From Megasphaera hominis (GTDB lineage: Bacteria; Bacillota; Negativicutes; Veillonellales; Megasphaeraceae): a stretch of DNA of 64,000 nucleotides. Positions 17,277 to 24,467 of this stretch are shown here, in pieces. Every line of letters starts with the position of its first letter. Position 1 is the first letter of the stretch. The DNA lies in assembly GCF_014269395.1 (NCBI RefSeq), contig NZ_JACOGK010000001.1:62001-126000 (forward strand). Reading direction: 5' to 3'. The position numbers were made by a program, and so were the translations under genes. The notes beneath the pieces were generated by a model that saw only the letters and a program-made list of their open reading frames with translations, searched no databases and was not told the origin of the DNA.

Positions 17277-17743
17277 CCCCTTAACAGCAGTTCCATTTCA
17301 TCCGTTTCTTTTTCCGCCCCATTTTCTTCCCCGACCATGCGGCTCCGGGCGGACGGTGTCAGGCCGAACTGCTCGCAGAACTTCAGCATAATCTTCAAAT
17401 TGGTCTGGGCGATGGACACCTGCGGCACCTGCTGCAGATAGCCGTTCGGCGTCCGTACCATATCCCCGTGCTGGGTGATGAATTCTTCCGCCCCTTTCCA
17501 CCGGGCGTAGGCCTGGCAGTAGCCGGCAAAAGTCATCATATCCAGGTTGGTCAGCATACCCATCTCCGCCAGCACTTTACCCAGGCGTTTCCATTCTTTC
17601 TTGGCGTCGTCTTCCAGCCAGTCCGGACAGCGTGGCAGCCTGCCTTTGGGCAGGGGTTCTTTCTTGTTGAGCGGCCGATGACCGGGATTGCCTTCCAGTA
17701 CTTTGAGCGCTGTAGGTTTCGGTTTCCTTCCGCGAATGGCCAT
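17273..17743 (-). CDS. terS: Terminase small subunit, P27 family
   Basis: A 156-residue protein beginning RGRKPKPTALKVLEGNPGHR, the hallmark start of P27-type small terminases, followed by a helical DNA-recognition region. GAAGGAGGTG precedes the start. It recognises the packaging site and recruits TerL. Confidence 0.93.
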   Translation of the reverse strand: MAIRGRKPKPTALKVLEGNPGHRPLNKKEPLPKGRLPRCPDWLEDDAKKEWKRLGKVLAEMGMLTNLDMMTFAGYCQAYARWKGAEEFITQHGDMVRTPNGYLQQVPQVSIAQTNLKIMLKFCEQFGLTPSARSRMVGEENGAEKETDEMELLLRG

Positions 17744-17774
17744 GGCCGTTCACCTCCTTCAAAAAAAATGTATC

Positions 17775-17799
17775 AAAAAAGGAACCGACACGCGGTTCC
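17775..17799 (-). terminator. Terminator after the 88-residue cassette protein
   Basis: Seven-base arms (17781-17787 and 17793-17799) with a five-base loop are followed on the minus strand by six Ts. It separates the accessory cassette from the terminase operon. Confidence 0.8.
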
Positions 17800-17820
17800 C
17801 TGTTGTTGTCGTATTCAGTT

Positions 17821-18087
17821 TCAGTGTTTCATGGCCCACTCGATGGCATGGCCATCGTCTTCAAAAAGTTTGTCGCTGACTGCCATCAGTCTGATTTTCC
17901 CTTCGCAGGTATGGTCCTTAGTCGTGAATGTGTAGGCTGCTCCGTACCAGTAATCCTTCCCCTTGCTGAAGTAATGGCCGGCTAGGAGAACCTGGTCGCC
18001 AAAATTCAGGATATGGATCCCGTTCATTTCGAGCTGTTCCGGTGTTGTCGTTTGTGGAAGTCTGTAGGGGTTTGTTGTGGTTTTCAT
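17821..18087 (-). CDS. Hypothetical 88-residue protein of the amidoligase cassette
   Basis: I do not recognise a family. The start at 18087 is set by a GAGGAA ribosome site; upstream in-frame sequence is the promoter and leader. The protein is soluble and aromatic-rich (GKDYWYGAAYTF), with no signal peptide or membrane segment. It has its own promoter-like element, leader and terminator. The leader is almost identical to that of the next small gene (18252-18581), although the two proteins are unrelated by eye. Confidence 0.7.
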   Translation of the reverse strand: MKTTTNPYRLPQTTTPEQLEMNGIHILNFGDQVLLAGHYFSKGKDYWYGAAYTFTTKDHTCEGKIRLMAVSDKLFEDDGHAIEWAMKH

Positions 18088-18148
18088 GCTATGTTCCTCG
18101 CTTTCATGTGCCTTTTGTCTTTGGGGCTTGTCCCCTTCGTCGTGTATA

Positions 18149-18177
18149 TATATCACTCTAAACGCACATAATAGCAA
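18149..18177 (-). promoter_or_regulatory. Promoter-like repeat, copy A
   Basis: TTGCTA (18172-18177), 17 bp, then GATATA (18149-18154), with AGAGT just before the second box. The core is shared with five other sites in the prophage. It precedes the 88-residue protein. Confidence 0.7.
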
Positions 18178-18209
18178 GTCATTTTTCGAAGATTTATGCA
18201 TTTTATTTT

Positions 18210-18236
18210 CTGACAAGGAAAGGGCCTTACGGCCCC
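18210..18236 (-). terminator. Probable terminator after the 109-residue protein
   Basis: A GC-rich GGGCC/GGCCC stem with a four-base loop is followed on the minus strand by TTTCCTT. The U tract is imperfect. Confidence 0.55.
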
Positions 18237-18251
18237 GTGTTCAGGCTTTCC

Positions 18252-18581
18252 TTATTTTATGTTCTTCAGGACATCGACCAGCCATTCGGCTCTGACATGG
18301 TATTCGCCCGTTGCCTTTTCAAGAATCCGGCTGTTTTCTTCGATGTAGTGCAAGCCTTTTCCGACTTTGATGAACCGGGCGTCTTCATAGCCTTTTACAT
18401 CCGTCCGGTAAACCCGCGCCGTGCGGCTTTCGCCATCATAGCTTTTGCCGTCCCAGCCGTTGAAGGTGAAGGTCACCTTTTCCTTCGTGGCCTCGAAATG
18501 GGCTTCAAAATCGGCGCGTGTGATGGCTGTCTGGTATTCCCGGAGAGTAAAATGGTTGCGGAGCGTGTAGATGTTTGTCAT
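18252..18581 (-). CDS. Hypothetical 109-residue protein of the amidoligase cassette
   Basis: I do not recognise a family. The start at 18581 follows GAGGAA. The predicted protein is soluble, of mixed alpha/beta character, with TFTFNGWDGKSYDGE and a basic C-terminal region. It is a single-gene unit with promoter-like copy B and its own terminator. Confidence 0.7.
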   Translation of the reverse strand: MTNIYTLRNHFTLREYQTAITRADFEAHFEATKEKVTFTFNGWDGKSYDGESRTARVYRTDVKGYEDARFIKVGKGLHYIEENSRILEKATGEYHVRAEWLVDVLKNIK

Positions 18582-18642
18582 GGTGAATTCCTCGCTTTCA
18601 TGTGCTTTGTGTTCTTTGGGGCTGTCCCCTTCGTCGTGTATA

Positions 18643-18671
18643 TATATCACTCTAAACGCACATAATAGCAA
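18643..18671 (-). promoter_or_regulatory. Promoter-like repeat, copy B
   Basis: TTGCTA (18666-18671), 17 bp, GATATA (18643-18648), AGAGT before the second box. The spacer is identical to copy A. The downstream leader also matches copy A almost to the start codon. Confidence 0.7.
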
Positions 18672-18704
18672 GCTATTTTTCGGACATTTATGCATTTTTT
18701 TCTA

Positions 18705-18737
18705 CAAGAAAAAGAAGGCCTTGTGGCCTCCTTTCCC
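18705..18737 (-). terminator. Terminator after the 64-residue protein
   Basis: A GAGGCC/GGCCTTC-type stem with ACAA loop is followed on the minus strand by TTTTTC. Confidence 0.65.
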
Positions 18738-18743
18738 AACGGC

Positions 18744-18938
18744 TCAGTACAGTTCTTCGAGGGCTTCGTATTCCCGTTCCAGCCGGCTGAGCTCCTGGCG
18801 GATGCATTGGAACCGGAAGCGGTTCCTGCAGGCCCGCTGTTCTTTCTTCAGCTTCTGGATTTCGGCTCTGCGTCCTTGTAAAATGTACAATCCTGCACCT
18901 TTCAGCATTTCGTGGTAGTCTTTTTCGAATCTTGTCAT
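18744..18938 (-). CDS. Small coiled-coil protein (64 residues)
   Basis: A highly charged, probably fully helical protein (LKKEQRACRN, LSRLEREYEALEELY). It has a GAGGAA ribosome site and promoter-like copy C just upstream. No known family was recognised. It belongs to the run of separately promoted small genes. Confidence 0.65.
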   Translation of the reverse strand: MTRFEKDYHEMLKGAGLYILQGRRAEIQKLKKEQRACRNRFRFQCIRQELSRLEREYEALEELY

Positions 18939-18976
18939 CGTAACTTCCTCGCTTTCTGTTCCTTTTGTTGTGTATA

Positions 18977-19005
18977 TATATCACTCTGAATGGACATAAT
19001 AGCAA
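18977..19005 (-). promoter_or_regulatory. Promoter-like repeat, copy C
   Basis: TTGCTA (19000-19005), 17 bp, GATATA (18977-18982), AGAGT before the second box. It lies between the end of the cyclotransferase-like gene and the 64-residue coiled-coil gene. Confidence 0.7.
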
Positions 19006-19020
19006 GTCATTTTTTGATGA

Positions 19021-19632
19021 TTATTCGACAAGTTCCCATTCGTCCTCGCCCGGCACAAGACCGAGGCTGCCGCCCGTGTCCCACTGCACATGGATGGTGC
19101 CGGCGTCATCGACGTACTGGACAGTGCCTTCCGTCCCCGCAGGCGGTGCCTGCATATCGTCCATGGAAATCAGCCTCACCCGTGCGCCTTTCGTCCTCGC
19201 CCTGCTTTCCGTCAGCCCTTTCCGCAGGACGGAGAGGTCGAAGCCGAACTTGCGGTAGTCGCATTCCATGTTACGGTAGTACCAGTCGATTGGCTCACCG
19301 AACTTCCGTTCCTCATGCATGATGTACACGAGGCTGCGGATGGCCCCTTTGTCCGTTTCAACGGGAATAGTTTTCTTGTAGTAGAACTTTGGGAATCCCT
19401 CATACATATCGAGCCGCTTTTCGTCAGCCCGCGAGATGCGCCAGATAACCACCGGCACGAAGGCATCATCCTTCTTCTCGATAGTGGCGTAGCAGCCGGT
19501 CAGCGAGCCTTTGAAAAAAAGCTCATACCCATCTACCCGTCCAGTCCCTATCAGGGCGGCGTCAGGGCAGCGCCGCGCCATCTGGTCCTCGCTCATGTTG
19601 CTGCCATAGGCAATGTAGAATTTTTCGTTCAT
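19021..19632 (-). CDS. Gamma-glutamylcyclotransferase-like protein with C-terminal DUF4314
   Basis: A 203-residue protein. Residues 1-115 form a GGCT/AIG2-like domain with the substrate-loop motif YGSN near the N-terminus and a conserved acidic residue in MYEGFP. Residues about 145-203 match DUF4314 (GARVRLI...AGTEGTVQYVD...VQWDTGGSLGL). The domain typically cleaves gamma-glutamyl amides with formation of 5-oxoproline. The start at 19632 is set by AAGGA and excludes 52 upstream codons overlapping the amidoligase gene. It is co-transcribed with the amidoligase, suggesting paired making and breaking of amide bonds. Confidence 0.85.
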   Translation of the reverse strand: MNEKFYIAYGSNMSEDQMARRCPDAALIGTGRVDGYELFFKGSLTGCYATIEKKDDAFVPVVIWRISRADEKRLDMYEGFPKFYYKKTIPVETDKGAIRSLVYIMHEERKFGEPIDWYYRNMECDYRKFGFDLSVLRKGLTESRARTKGARVRLISMDDMQAPPAGTEGTVQYVDDAGTIHVQWDTGGSLGLVPGEDEWELVE

Positions 19633-19708
19633 CACAATCATCCTTTCCGAAGGGTAGGCCCTTCTACCGCCCCAAGGGCAGCCGAAGCTGCCCGTGAGGC
19701 TATTCCCT

Positions 19709-20605
19709 TCAAGCGGCGGCATTGCGCCATGCGGAGTTGCCCGTAAGGTGTTTGAGGAAGTGGAGCCGGCAGGTCTTGAATTCGTCACCGATGAGTCCCA
19801 GCCGGAGCATCCAGCACCGGAAGGCGTATTTTTCGTTGTCTGTTTCTGTCTTCCGTGCCGAGGCTTTCTTCTGCGTCAGGGCCTGATGGGCAACCGCCAG
19901 GCAGAACTGGATGTAGGCCTTGATTTCGCCGGCGTGTAAAGTGCCGTTGAAAAGGCGGAACTCGACAGTTCCCTTGGTAAAAGTGGCGTGGAGGTTCAGC
20001 CCGTGGTAGCGGGTGCTGTTGTAGTGATGATTCCGTCCGTAGGGATCTTCCTGATACCAGAGGTCGGCGATGCCGCTAAGCGTATCCGGCTTTTTCCGGT
20101 TGAGGTCCTTCAGGAAAATGGTGTTCGTCTTCCGGCAGTACCGATGTTCCCGTGAAGGGTTAATCTGGAGAGCGCGGTAAATCATGTCTTCCTTGCTAGC
20201 CATGATGTTCACGAGGTTCCGCAGCGTCCTTGCCGTGAAGCGTTCCGCCCCGACGTGGATGTGGATGCCGCAGGACTTGTTGGCGAAGGCCCCGGCTTTG
20301 CGGAGTGTCCGCACCAGTTCCTGCAGTTTGGGAATGTATTCATAGGAAAGGATGGGGCTGACTACCTCGGTGCGGTAGTTCGTGGATGCATCCATGATTT
20401 CGCCATTCACTTTTTTCTGCGGAATCAGGCTGGAGTCGTTCATAGCTTTCCATTTCCGTCCCCGGTCATCCTTGGCGGTGTAAGTATCGTAGGCTCCGCC
20501 TTCATGGCGGCTTTCTGTTCCGAAGAAGCGGGCCATGAGGCTGGCCGCCCGGTTTCTCGTAATCCCTGTCATTTCCATTTCGATTCCAAAGTGCAGTGTT
20601 TTCAT
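19709..20605 (-). CDS. Amidoligase (COOH-NH2 ligase type, Amidoligase_2)
   Basis: A 298-residue protein with amidoligase signatures: FGIEMEMTG at residues 6-14 (metal-binding Glu pair), SCGIHIHVG near residue 112 and VEFRLFNGT near residue 215. These enzymes use a glutamine-synthetase-like fold to form amide or isopeptide bonds. The C-terminal 45 residues (NEKYAFRCWMLRLG... SAWR) recur in the neighbouring protein at 20719-21543. Promoter-like copy D lies upstream and the cyclotransferase-like gene 76 bp downstream. The substrate cannot be read from sequence. Confidence 0.88.
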   Translation of the reverse strand: MKTLHFGIEMEMTGITRNRAASLMARFFGTESRHEGGAYDTYTAKDDRGRKWKAMNDSSLIPQKKVNGEIMDASTNYRTEVVSPILSYEYIPKLQELVRTLRKAGAFANKSCGIHIHVGAERFTARTLRNLVNIMASKEDMIYRALQINPSREHRYCRKTNTIFLKDLNRKKPDTLSGIADLWYQEDPYGRNHHYNSTRYHGLNLHATFTKGTVEFRLFNGTLHAGEIKAYIQFCLAVAHQALTQKKASARKTETDNEKYAFRCWMLRLGLIGDEFKTCRLHFLKHLTGNSAWRNAAA

Positions 20606-20653
20606 AATTCTCTCTGTCCTTTCTATGTGTGCGTGTGTTCTTTCAGTACACTA

Positions 20654-20682
20654 TATATCACTCTAAAGGCACACAATAGCAA
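20654..20682 (-). promoter_or_regulatory. Promoter-like repeat, copy D
   Basis: TTGCTA (20677-20682), 17 bp, GATATA (20654-20659), AGAGT before the second box. It precedes the amidoligase-cyclotransferase pair. Confidence 0.7.
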
Positions 20683-20718
20683 GCCATTTTGAGAATAATT
20701 ATGAATTAAATTGAGGAT

Positions 20719-21543
20719 TTATGGGTTTTGATTCCGGCGTTCTTTCTGCCGTTCCGCATGCTTTCTGGCTTCTTCTTCCGAGCGGAAGGCGCTGAAGCCG
20801 CTGAGTCCCTTGAGGAGAGCCATGCGTGATTCGTGGCTGGCTTTCGTCCCCATCCCGATGCGCAGGAGCCACATCCGCAGATAGTACTTCTCGTTCTCCG
20901 GTTTCCGTGCGGCGGGATTGATCCGTTTCGCCTTCCTTGCTGCGGAAACCATGAAGGCGGCCAGTTCCACGAGGGCGCGGTTCTTGACTGCGTTCCCGGT
21001 CGGGGAAAAATAGAACGTTACCATGTCTGGCGTGATGGTAAAGCCATGCCCGTCCTTTTCATAATTCTGATAAATGGCGAAGAAGGAAGTCTGGTCCGTT
21101 ATCGGTTCCTGTTGCAGATTCCCAATCAGACCGTCCGGCACACAGATATTGTCGTGTTCCGCAGCCCGGTTCAGCAGGTACTGCTGGGCATGGAGCATGA
21201 ACACCAGATTGCGCATCTGCGTTCCGTCCATCCCGTCCGCCGGGATGCTGACTTTCATCACATCCGGTTCATCCTGTGATGCTGCCACTGAAATGGATTC
21301 TGATTCCGGTTCTTGCGCTGTTTCCGGTATCGGCAGAAGGCTTTCGTTCTGCAGGAAAGTCGTGATGGCTGCTTCTGTCTTTTCATCATCACATTCAATA
21401 TCCCCGCTGCGCAGGATGCGGAAACCATGCCCTTCAAAGGCAAAAGTCGGTGTTCCCGCGTAGTGAAGCTTTTCGTTATGGTTGAATGGAATCAGCCGTC
21501 TGGCCAGTTCCTTTCGGTCGTTCAGATTGGTATGGATTGTCAT
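20719..21543 (-). CDS. Amidoligase-related protein lacking catalytic motifs
   Basis: A 274-residue protein. Its C-terminal third parallels the adjacent amidoligase: TPDMVTFYFSPTG aligns with TKGTVEFRLFNGT, and NEKYYLRMWLLRIG...SAFR aligns with NEKYAFRCWMLRLG...SAWR (17 identities in about 38 positions by eye). The N-terminal metal-binding EME motif and the HIHVG motif are absent, and the FRLFN arginine is lost. It may be a pseudoenzyme partner or adaptor. AAGGAGG precedes the ATG, with promoter-like copy E upstream. Confidence 0.75.
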   Translation of the reverse strand: MTIHTNLNDRKELARRLIPFNHNEKLHYAGTPTFAFEGHGFRILRSGDIECDDEKTEAAITTFLQNESLLPIPETAQEPESESISVAASQDEPDVMKVSIPADGMDGTQMRNLVFMLHAQQYLLNRAAEHDNICVPDGLIGNLQQEPITDQTSFFAIYQNYEKDGHGFTITPDMVTFYFSPTGNAVKNRALVELAAFMVSAARKAKRINPAARKPENEKYYLRMWLLRIGMGTKASHESRMALLKGLSGFSAFRSEEEARKHAERQKERRNQNP

Positions 21544-21574
21544 GGTCTATGTACCTCCTTGTTTTGCTAGTACA

Positions 21575-21603
21575 TATATCACTCTGAACGCCGATAATAG
21601 CAA
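21575..21603 (-). promoter_or_regulatory. Promoter-like repeat, copy E
   Basis: TTGCTA (21598-21603), 17 bp, GATATA (21575-21580), AGAGT before the second box. It overlaps the stop codon of the ParB-methyltransferase gene, so it gives the amidoligase-related gene independent transcription. Confidence 0.7.
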
Positions 21604-21604
21604 G

Positions 21605-22843
21605 TCATTTCTGCACTTTATCATAGGGAATTTTCTCATTTCCACGTACCACAAATACGCCATCACTTCCTGCCTGTTCGATGTACCGTTTCACAATGAC
21701 ATCGACAAATTTTTCGTCCAGCTCGATGCCGTAGCAGATACGGTCTGTCTGCTGGCAGGCCATGAGGGTGGAGCCGGATCCGAGGAACGGGTCGAGGACA
21801 ATGCAGTGGCTCATGGATGAGTTCTGTATGGGATAGGCCATCAGAGCCACCGGCTTCATGGTCGGGTGTTCCTTGCTGGCTTTCGGACGGTCATATTCCC
21901 AGATAGTCGTCTGCTTACGGTCAGAATACCACTGATGCTTCCCGTTCAGTTTCCATCCGAACAGGCATGGCTCGTGCTGCCACTGGTACGGGCTGCGGCC
22001 CAGGACCAGGGCGTTCTTCTTCCAGATGCAGCACCCGGACAGGTAAAACCCTGCATCTTTGAAAGCCTTGCGGAAGTTCAGCCCCTGTGTATCGGCATGG
22101 AATACATAGATGGAGGCATCCGATTCCATGTTCTGTTCCATGTTTACAAAAGCGCTGAACAGGAACTGGTAGAACTTATCATCCGGCATATTGTCGTTCT
22201 TAATTTTCCCAGCCGTTTCTTCCACATTGACGTTGTACGGCGGGTCCGTCAGTACCAGGTTTGCCTTCTTTCCGTCCATCAGCCTTGCATAGGTTTCCGG
22301 CAGCGTAGCGTCCCCGCAGATAACGCGGTGGTCACCAAGGAGCCAGATATCGCCGCTTCTGGAAAGGGCCGGCTTCTCCAGCTCCCCATCCACATCAAAG
22401 TCATCTTCCCTGACTTTCTTATTGTGGACTTTGGAAAAGAGCTGCTCCACTTCCGGGGCCTCGAAACCCGTCAAATCCACATTGAAATCGACACTCTTCA
22501 AATCCACGATAAGGTCAGCCAGGAGCTGTTCGTTCCAGGCCCCGGTGATTTTATTGAGCGCGATGTTAAGAGCCTTGACCTTGTGTTCGTCCTCGATATG
22601 GACAACCACGCACTGGACCTCTTCATAGCCCAGGTCCTTCAGCACATTGAGCCGCTGGTGGCCGCCGATGACTGTCATGTCGTAGTTGACGATGATGGGT
22701 TCCACGTAGCCGAATTCTTTGATGGAGTTCTTGATTTTTTCGTATTCCTTGTCGCCGGGCTTAAGCTGCTTCCTGGGATTGTAGGCCGCAGGTTTCAGCT
22801 GCCCGATGGGCAGGGTTTTCCATTCCATATCAGATGTCTTCAT
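21605..22843 (-). CDS. ParB-like nuclease domain fused to DNA adenine/N4-cytosine methyltransferase
   Basis: A 412-residue protein. The N-terminal ParB/sulfiredoxin-like domain has QLKPAAYNPRK and VIGGHQRLNVLKDLG (residues about 10-75). The methyltransferase domain has TDPPYNV near residue 200 and the SAM motif DPFLGSGST near 350; the DPPY-before-FxGxG order is the beta class. It probably methylates phage DNA for protection or packaging control. The start at 22843 overlaps the small HTH gene by 14 bp. No partner restriction enzyme is nearby. Confidence 0.9.
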   Translation of the reverse strand: MKTSDMEWKTLPIGQLKPAAYNPRKQLKPGDKEYEKIKNSIKEFGYVEPIIVNYDMTVIGGHQRLNVLKDLGYEEVQCVVVHIEDEHKVKALNIALNKITGAWNEQLLADLIVDLKSVDFNVDLTGFEAPEVEQLFSKVHNKKVREDDFDVDGELEKPALSRSGDIWLLGDHRVICGDATLPETYARLMDGKKANLVLTDPPYNVNVEETAGKIKNDNMPDDKFYQFLFSAFVNMEQNMESDASIYVFHADTQGLNFRKAFKDAGFYLSGCCIWKKNALVLGRSPYQWQHEPCLFGWKLNGKHQWYSDRKQTTIWEYDRPKASKEHPTMKPVALMAYPIQNSSMSHCIVLDPFLGSGSTLMACQQTDRICYGIELDEKFVDVIVKRYIEQAGSDGVFVVRGNEKIPYDKVQK

Positions 22844-23018
22844 GTACCGTTTCCTTTCCGAATGCCGCGGCAACGGCAGCGCCGTATCCGTTCAGGTGAT
22901 GCCAGCGGCAGTAATTCCGTACGCTGTCCCGTGACAGCTTCGTTTCCCGGGCGATGGCCTTGTAGCCCATCCCCTTTTTTCGCATCGTTTCTATCTGTCG
23001 ACGCTGATAGTCATCCAT
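22830..23018 (-). CDS. Small helix-turn-helix protein
   Basis: A 62-residue protein consisting mostly of a resolvase/sigma-type HTH (MRKKGMGYKAIARETKLSRD then VRNYCRWH). It is translationally linked to the methyltransferase gene. It probably binds DNA; the target is unknown. Confidence 0.8.
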   Translation of the reverse strand: MDDYQRRQIETMRKKGMGYKAIARETKLSRDSVRNYCRWHHLNGYGAAVAAAFGKETVHEDI

Positions 23019-23041
23019 AAAGCCGGTTCCTTTCTAACAAC

Positions 23042-23071
23042 AAAAAAACTCCAGGCGTTCATCGCTTGGAG
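23042..23071 (-). terminator. Rho-independent terminator
   Basis: Nine-base arms (CTCCAAGCG/CGCCTGGAG, one mismatch) with a five-base loop and seven Ts on the minus strand. It lies just before the HTH-methyltransferase operon and would stop transcription from the HNH side. Confidence 0.8.
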
Positions 23072-23349
23072 CTGTCCAAAATTCCATTTAAAAATCTGCC
23101 GGTATCCCCCCTATGGAATTTCGCGTTTTTTCACGTTTGAGGGGGCGGCGGTCATGGACGGAAGGGCTGCAGAGATTTGCATACCCCTCGGGCTTTCCTT
23201 TATCAAAACATTCATGTTATTATAAGATAAAATAATATACATTGAATATAAATTACTATTTGAAGAGTGGCGCATTAAATATATTGTTTGTTATCTATGC
23301 TACTAGTATTTATTGCAAAATTTTGTCATATATAGGAGGCGAACTAAAA
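23072..23349 (-). other. Intergenic region; GC-rich segment near HNH gene, possible cos site
   Basis: No gene was found. Positions 23107-23153 contain a run of six Cs and a run of five or six Gs flanking a short AT-rich core. Positions 23200-23349 are very AT-rich and hold the promoter and AGGAGG site of the plus-strand cargo gene. HNH-equipped phages often place cos between the HNH and terminase genes, so the GC-rich part is a candidate only. Confidence 0.3.
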
Positions 23350-23712
23350 ATGAAAAAGATTTTTTTATCATTGATATTTATCTTCTGTTTAGCATCACCG
23401 TGCTTTGCTTCAAACTGGCTTTATTTAGGTAAAACATCAGATAATTCCCAATATTATATTGATAAGGATAGTATAAAAACTCTATCCGATTTCGGGGTTT
23501 TATGGTCAAAAGTCTTACATGCTAATGGAAACTATGATGTTAACTATTTGTTATTAAACCGAAATCATAAAACTTTTGCAATTCGAATCTATTCAATTTA
23601 TGACAAAAACGGTAAATTGATAAAAACTAGAAATGTTACTAATTATCCTTGGATTCCTATTCCCAAAAATTCGATGATTGAAAGTGTATATAAATTTATT
23701 TGGTGGCATTAA
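23350..23712 (+). CDS. Small secreted protein, surface-adhesin-E-like (prophage cargo gene)
   Basis: The protein has 120 residues from the ATG at 23350, which has AGGAGG ten bases upstream. A signal peptide is clear (KKIFLSLIFIFCLASPCFA). The mature protein has the layout of small surface proteins common in Negativicutes: WLYLGKTSDNSQYYIDKDSI, then a beta-rich domain. It is AT-rich and opposite in direction to its neighbours; its stop codon overlaps the end of the HNH gene by 4 bp. Role unknown. Confidence 0.7.
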   Translation: MKKIFLSLIFIFCLASPCFASNWLYLGKTSDNSQYYIDKDSIKTLSDFGVLWSKVLHANGNYDVNYLLLNRNHKTFAIRIYSIYDKNGKLIKTRNVTNYPWIPIPKNSMIESVYKFIWWH

Positions 23713-24068
23713 TATTTGTATTTCCAATATCTATCTTCGGTCATCGTCTTGTGGTCATGGCAACTCTTGCACAAAGGCTGCCAGTTCTTCTCATCCCAGA
23801 ACAAATCCGGGTCGCCGCGATGTGGCTGGATATGATCCACGACGGTTGCCGGGACGAGCCGTCCTTTCTCTTTGCATCGGACACACCAGGGGTGACGCTT
23901 CAGGAAGAACTTCCTGGCTTTCTGCCACTCTCTCCCGTAGCCACGCAGCATCGCGCTCTTCCGTTCGCCCCGGCACTGCCGTTCATGTTCATCACAATAC
24001 TTCCTTCCATATGGCACCAGTCTCGGGCATCCCGGATACTTGCACGGTGTCTGTGGTCTTCTTGGCAT
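23709..24068 (-). CDS. HNH endonuclease (phage packaging-associated type)
   Basis: A 119-residue protein with zinc-binding cysteines (CKYPGC, CDEH) and the HNH core VVDHIQPHRGDPDLFWDEKN followed by CKSCHDHKT. Such proteins usually flank terminase genes and assist cos cleavage. Here the methyltransferase and amidoligase cassette lies between HNH and terS. The start at 24068 is set by a GGAAGGA site. Confidence 0.9.
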   Translation of the reverse strand: MPRRPQTPCKYPGCPRLVPYGRKYCDEHERQCRGERKSAMLRGYGREWQKARKFFLKRHPWCVRCKEKGRLVPATVVDHIQPHRGDPDLFWDEKNWQPLCKSCHDHKTMTEDRYWKYKY

Positions 24069-24140
24069 AGGATATCCTTCCTTCCTCTGCACAAACCTGT
24101 TATACTAAAATCAGAAGAACGGTCTGACTTGCTAGTGAAA

Positions 24141-24331
24141 GGAGTACTCCCACGGCAAATCCCGCGTTTTTCAGGCAAAGGATATGTTGACGGCGGGAGT
24201 GCCGAGGGCTGCTGCAGAAGATTCTGGTTCCTGAGATACCAGCATAGCCTTTGCCGCCAAGAGAGAACCTGTCTATGGCCAGAATGCCGCCGCTGTTTTC
24301 AGCAGCTTGCGCTGGAGTTACTGATAGGTTC
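24141..24331 (-). ncRNA. Candidate structured RNA upstream of the HNH gene
   Basis: No convincing gene is present between 24093 and 24456. On the minus strand the region folds into nested stems: GAACCT/AGGTTC (24326-24331 with 24265-24270) enclosing a 7-bp hairpin with an AAAA loop; GGCAAAGG/CCTTTGCC (24248-24255 with 24174-24181) enclosing two small hairpins; and GGAGTACTCC (24141-24150). I could not match it to a known RNA family. It lies between a terminator and the HNH start, so it would be the leader of a read-through late transcript. Confidence 0.35.
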
Positions 24332-24351
24332 TTTCTTTTATTTTCCTGCAT

Positions 24352-24388
24352 CAAAAAAGGACCGATGGCGTTCAAGCCTCGGTCCTTC
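24352..24388 (-). terminator. Terminator after the late regulator, directly downstream of a promoter
   Basis: Nine-base arms (24357-24365 and 24379-24387) with a T tract on the minus strand. The opposite strand also has Ts, so it may work both ways. It lies about 20 bp after the putative late promoter start, suggesting controlled read-through. Confidence 0.8.
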
Positions 24389-24403
24389 ATTCTTTTTTTG
24401 CTG

Positions 24404-24467
24404 ATTATAGTATATCTTACAGAAGCCAGTGACATCAAGTGCTGCTTTAGTGACATTCAGTGACATT
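24404..24467 (-). promoter_or_regulatory. Putative late promoter with three direct repeats
   Basis: TTGATG (24433-24438) and TATACT (24409-24414) are spaced by 18 bp, with TATAAT overlapping downstream. Three copies of AGTGACAT (plus-strand coordinates starting 24428, 24449 and 24459) overlap or lie upstream of the -35 region and run into the end of the regulator gene. This resembles the activator sites of phage late promoters. Confidence 0.45.

Noticed and set aside
24100..24456. A 118-codon minus-strand frame before the HNH gene
   Set aside because: It reads through a strong terminator and the structured region, and shows no protein-like conservation by eye; treated as non-coding.
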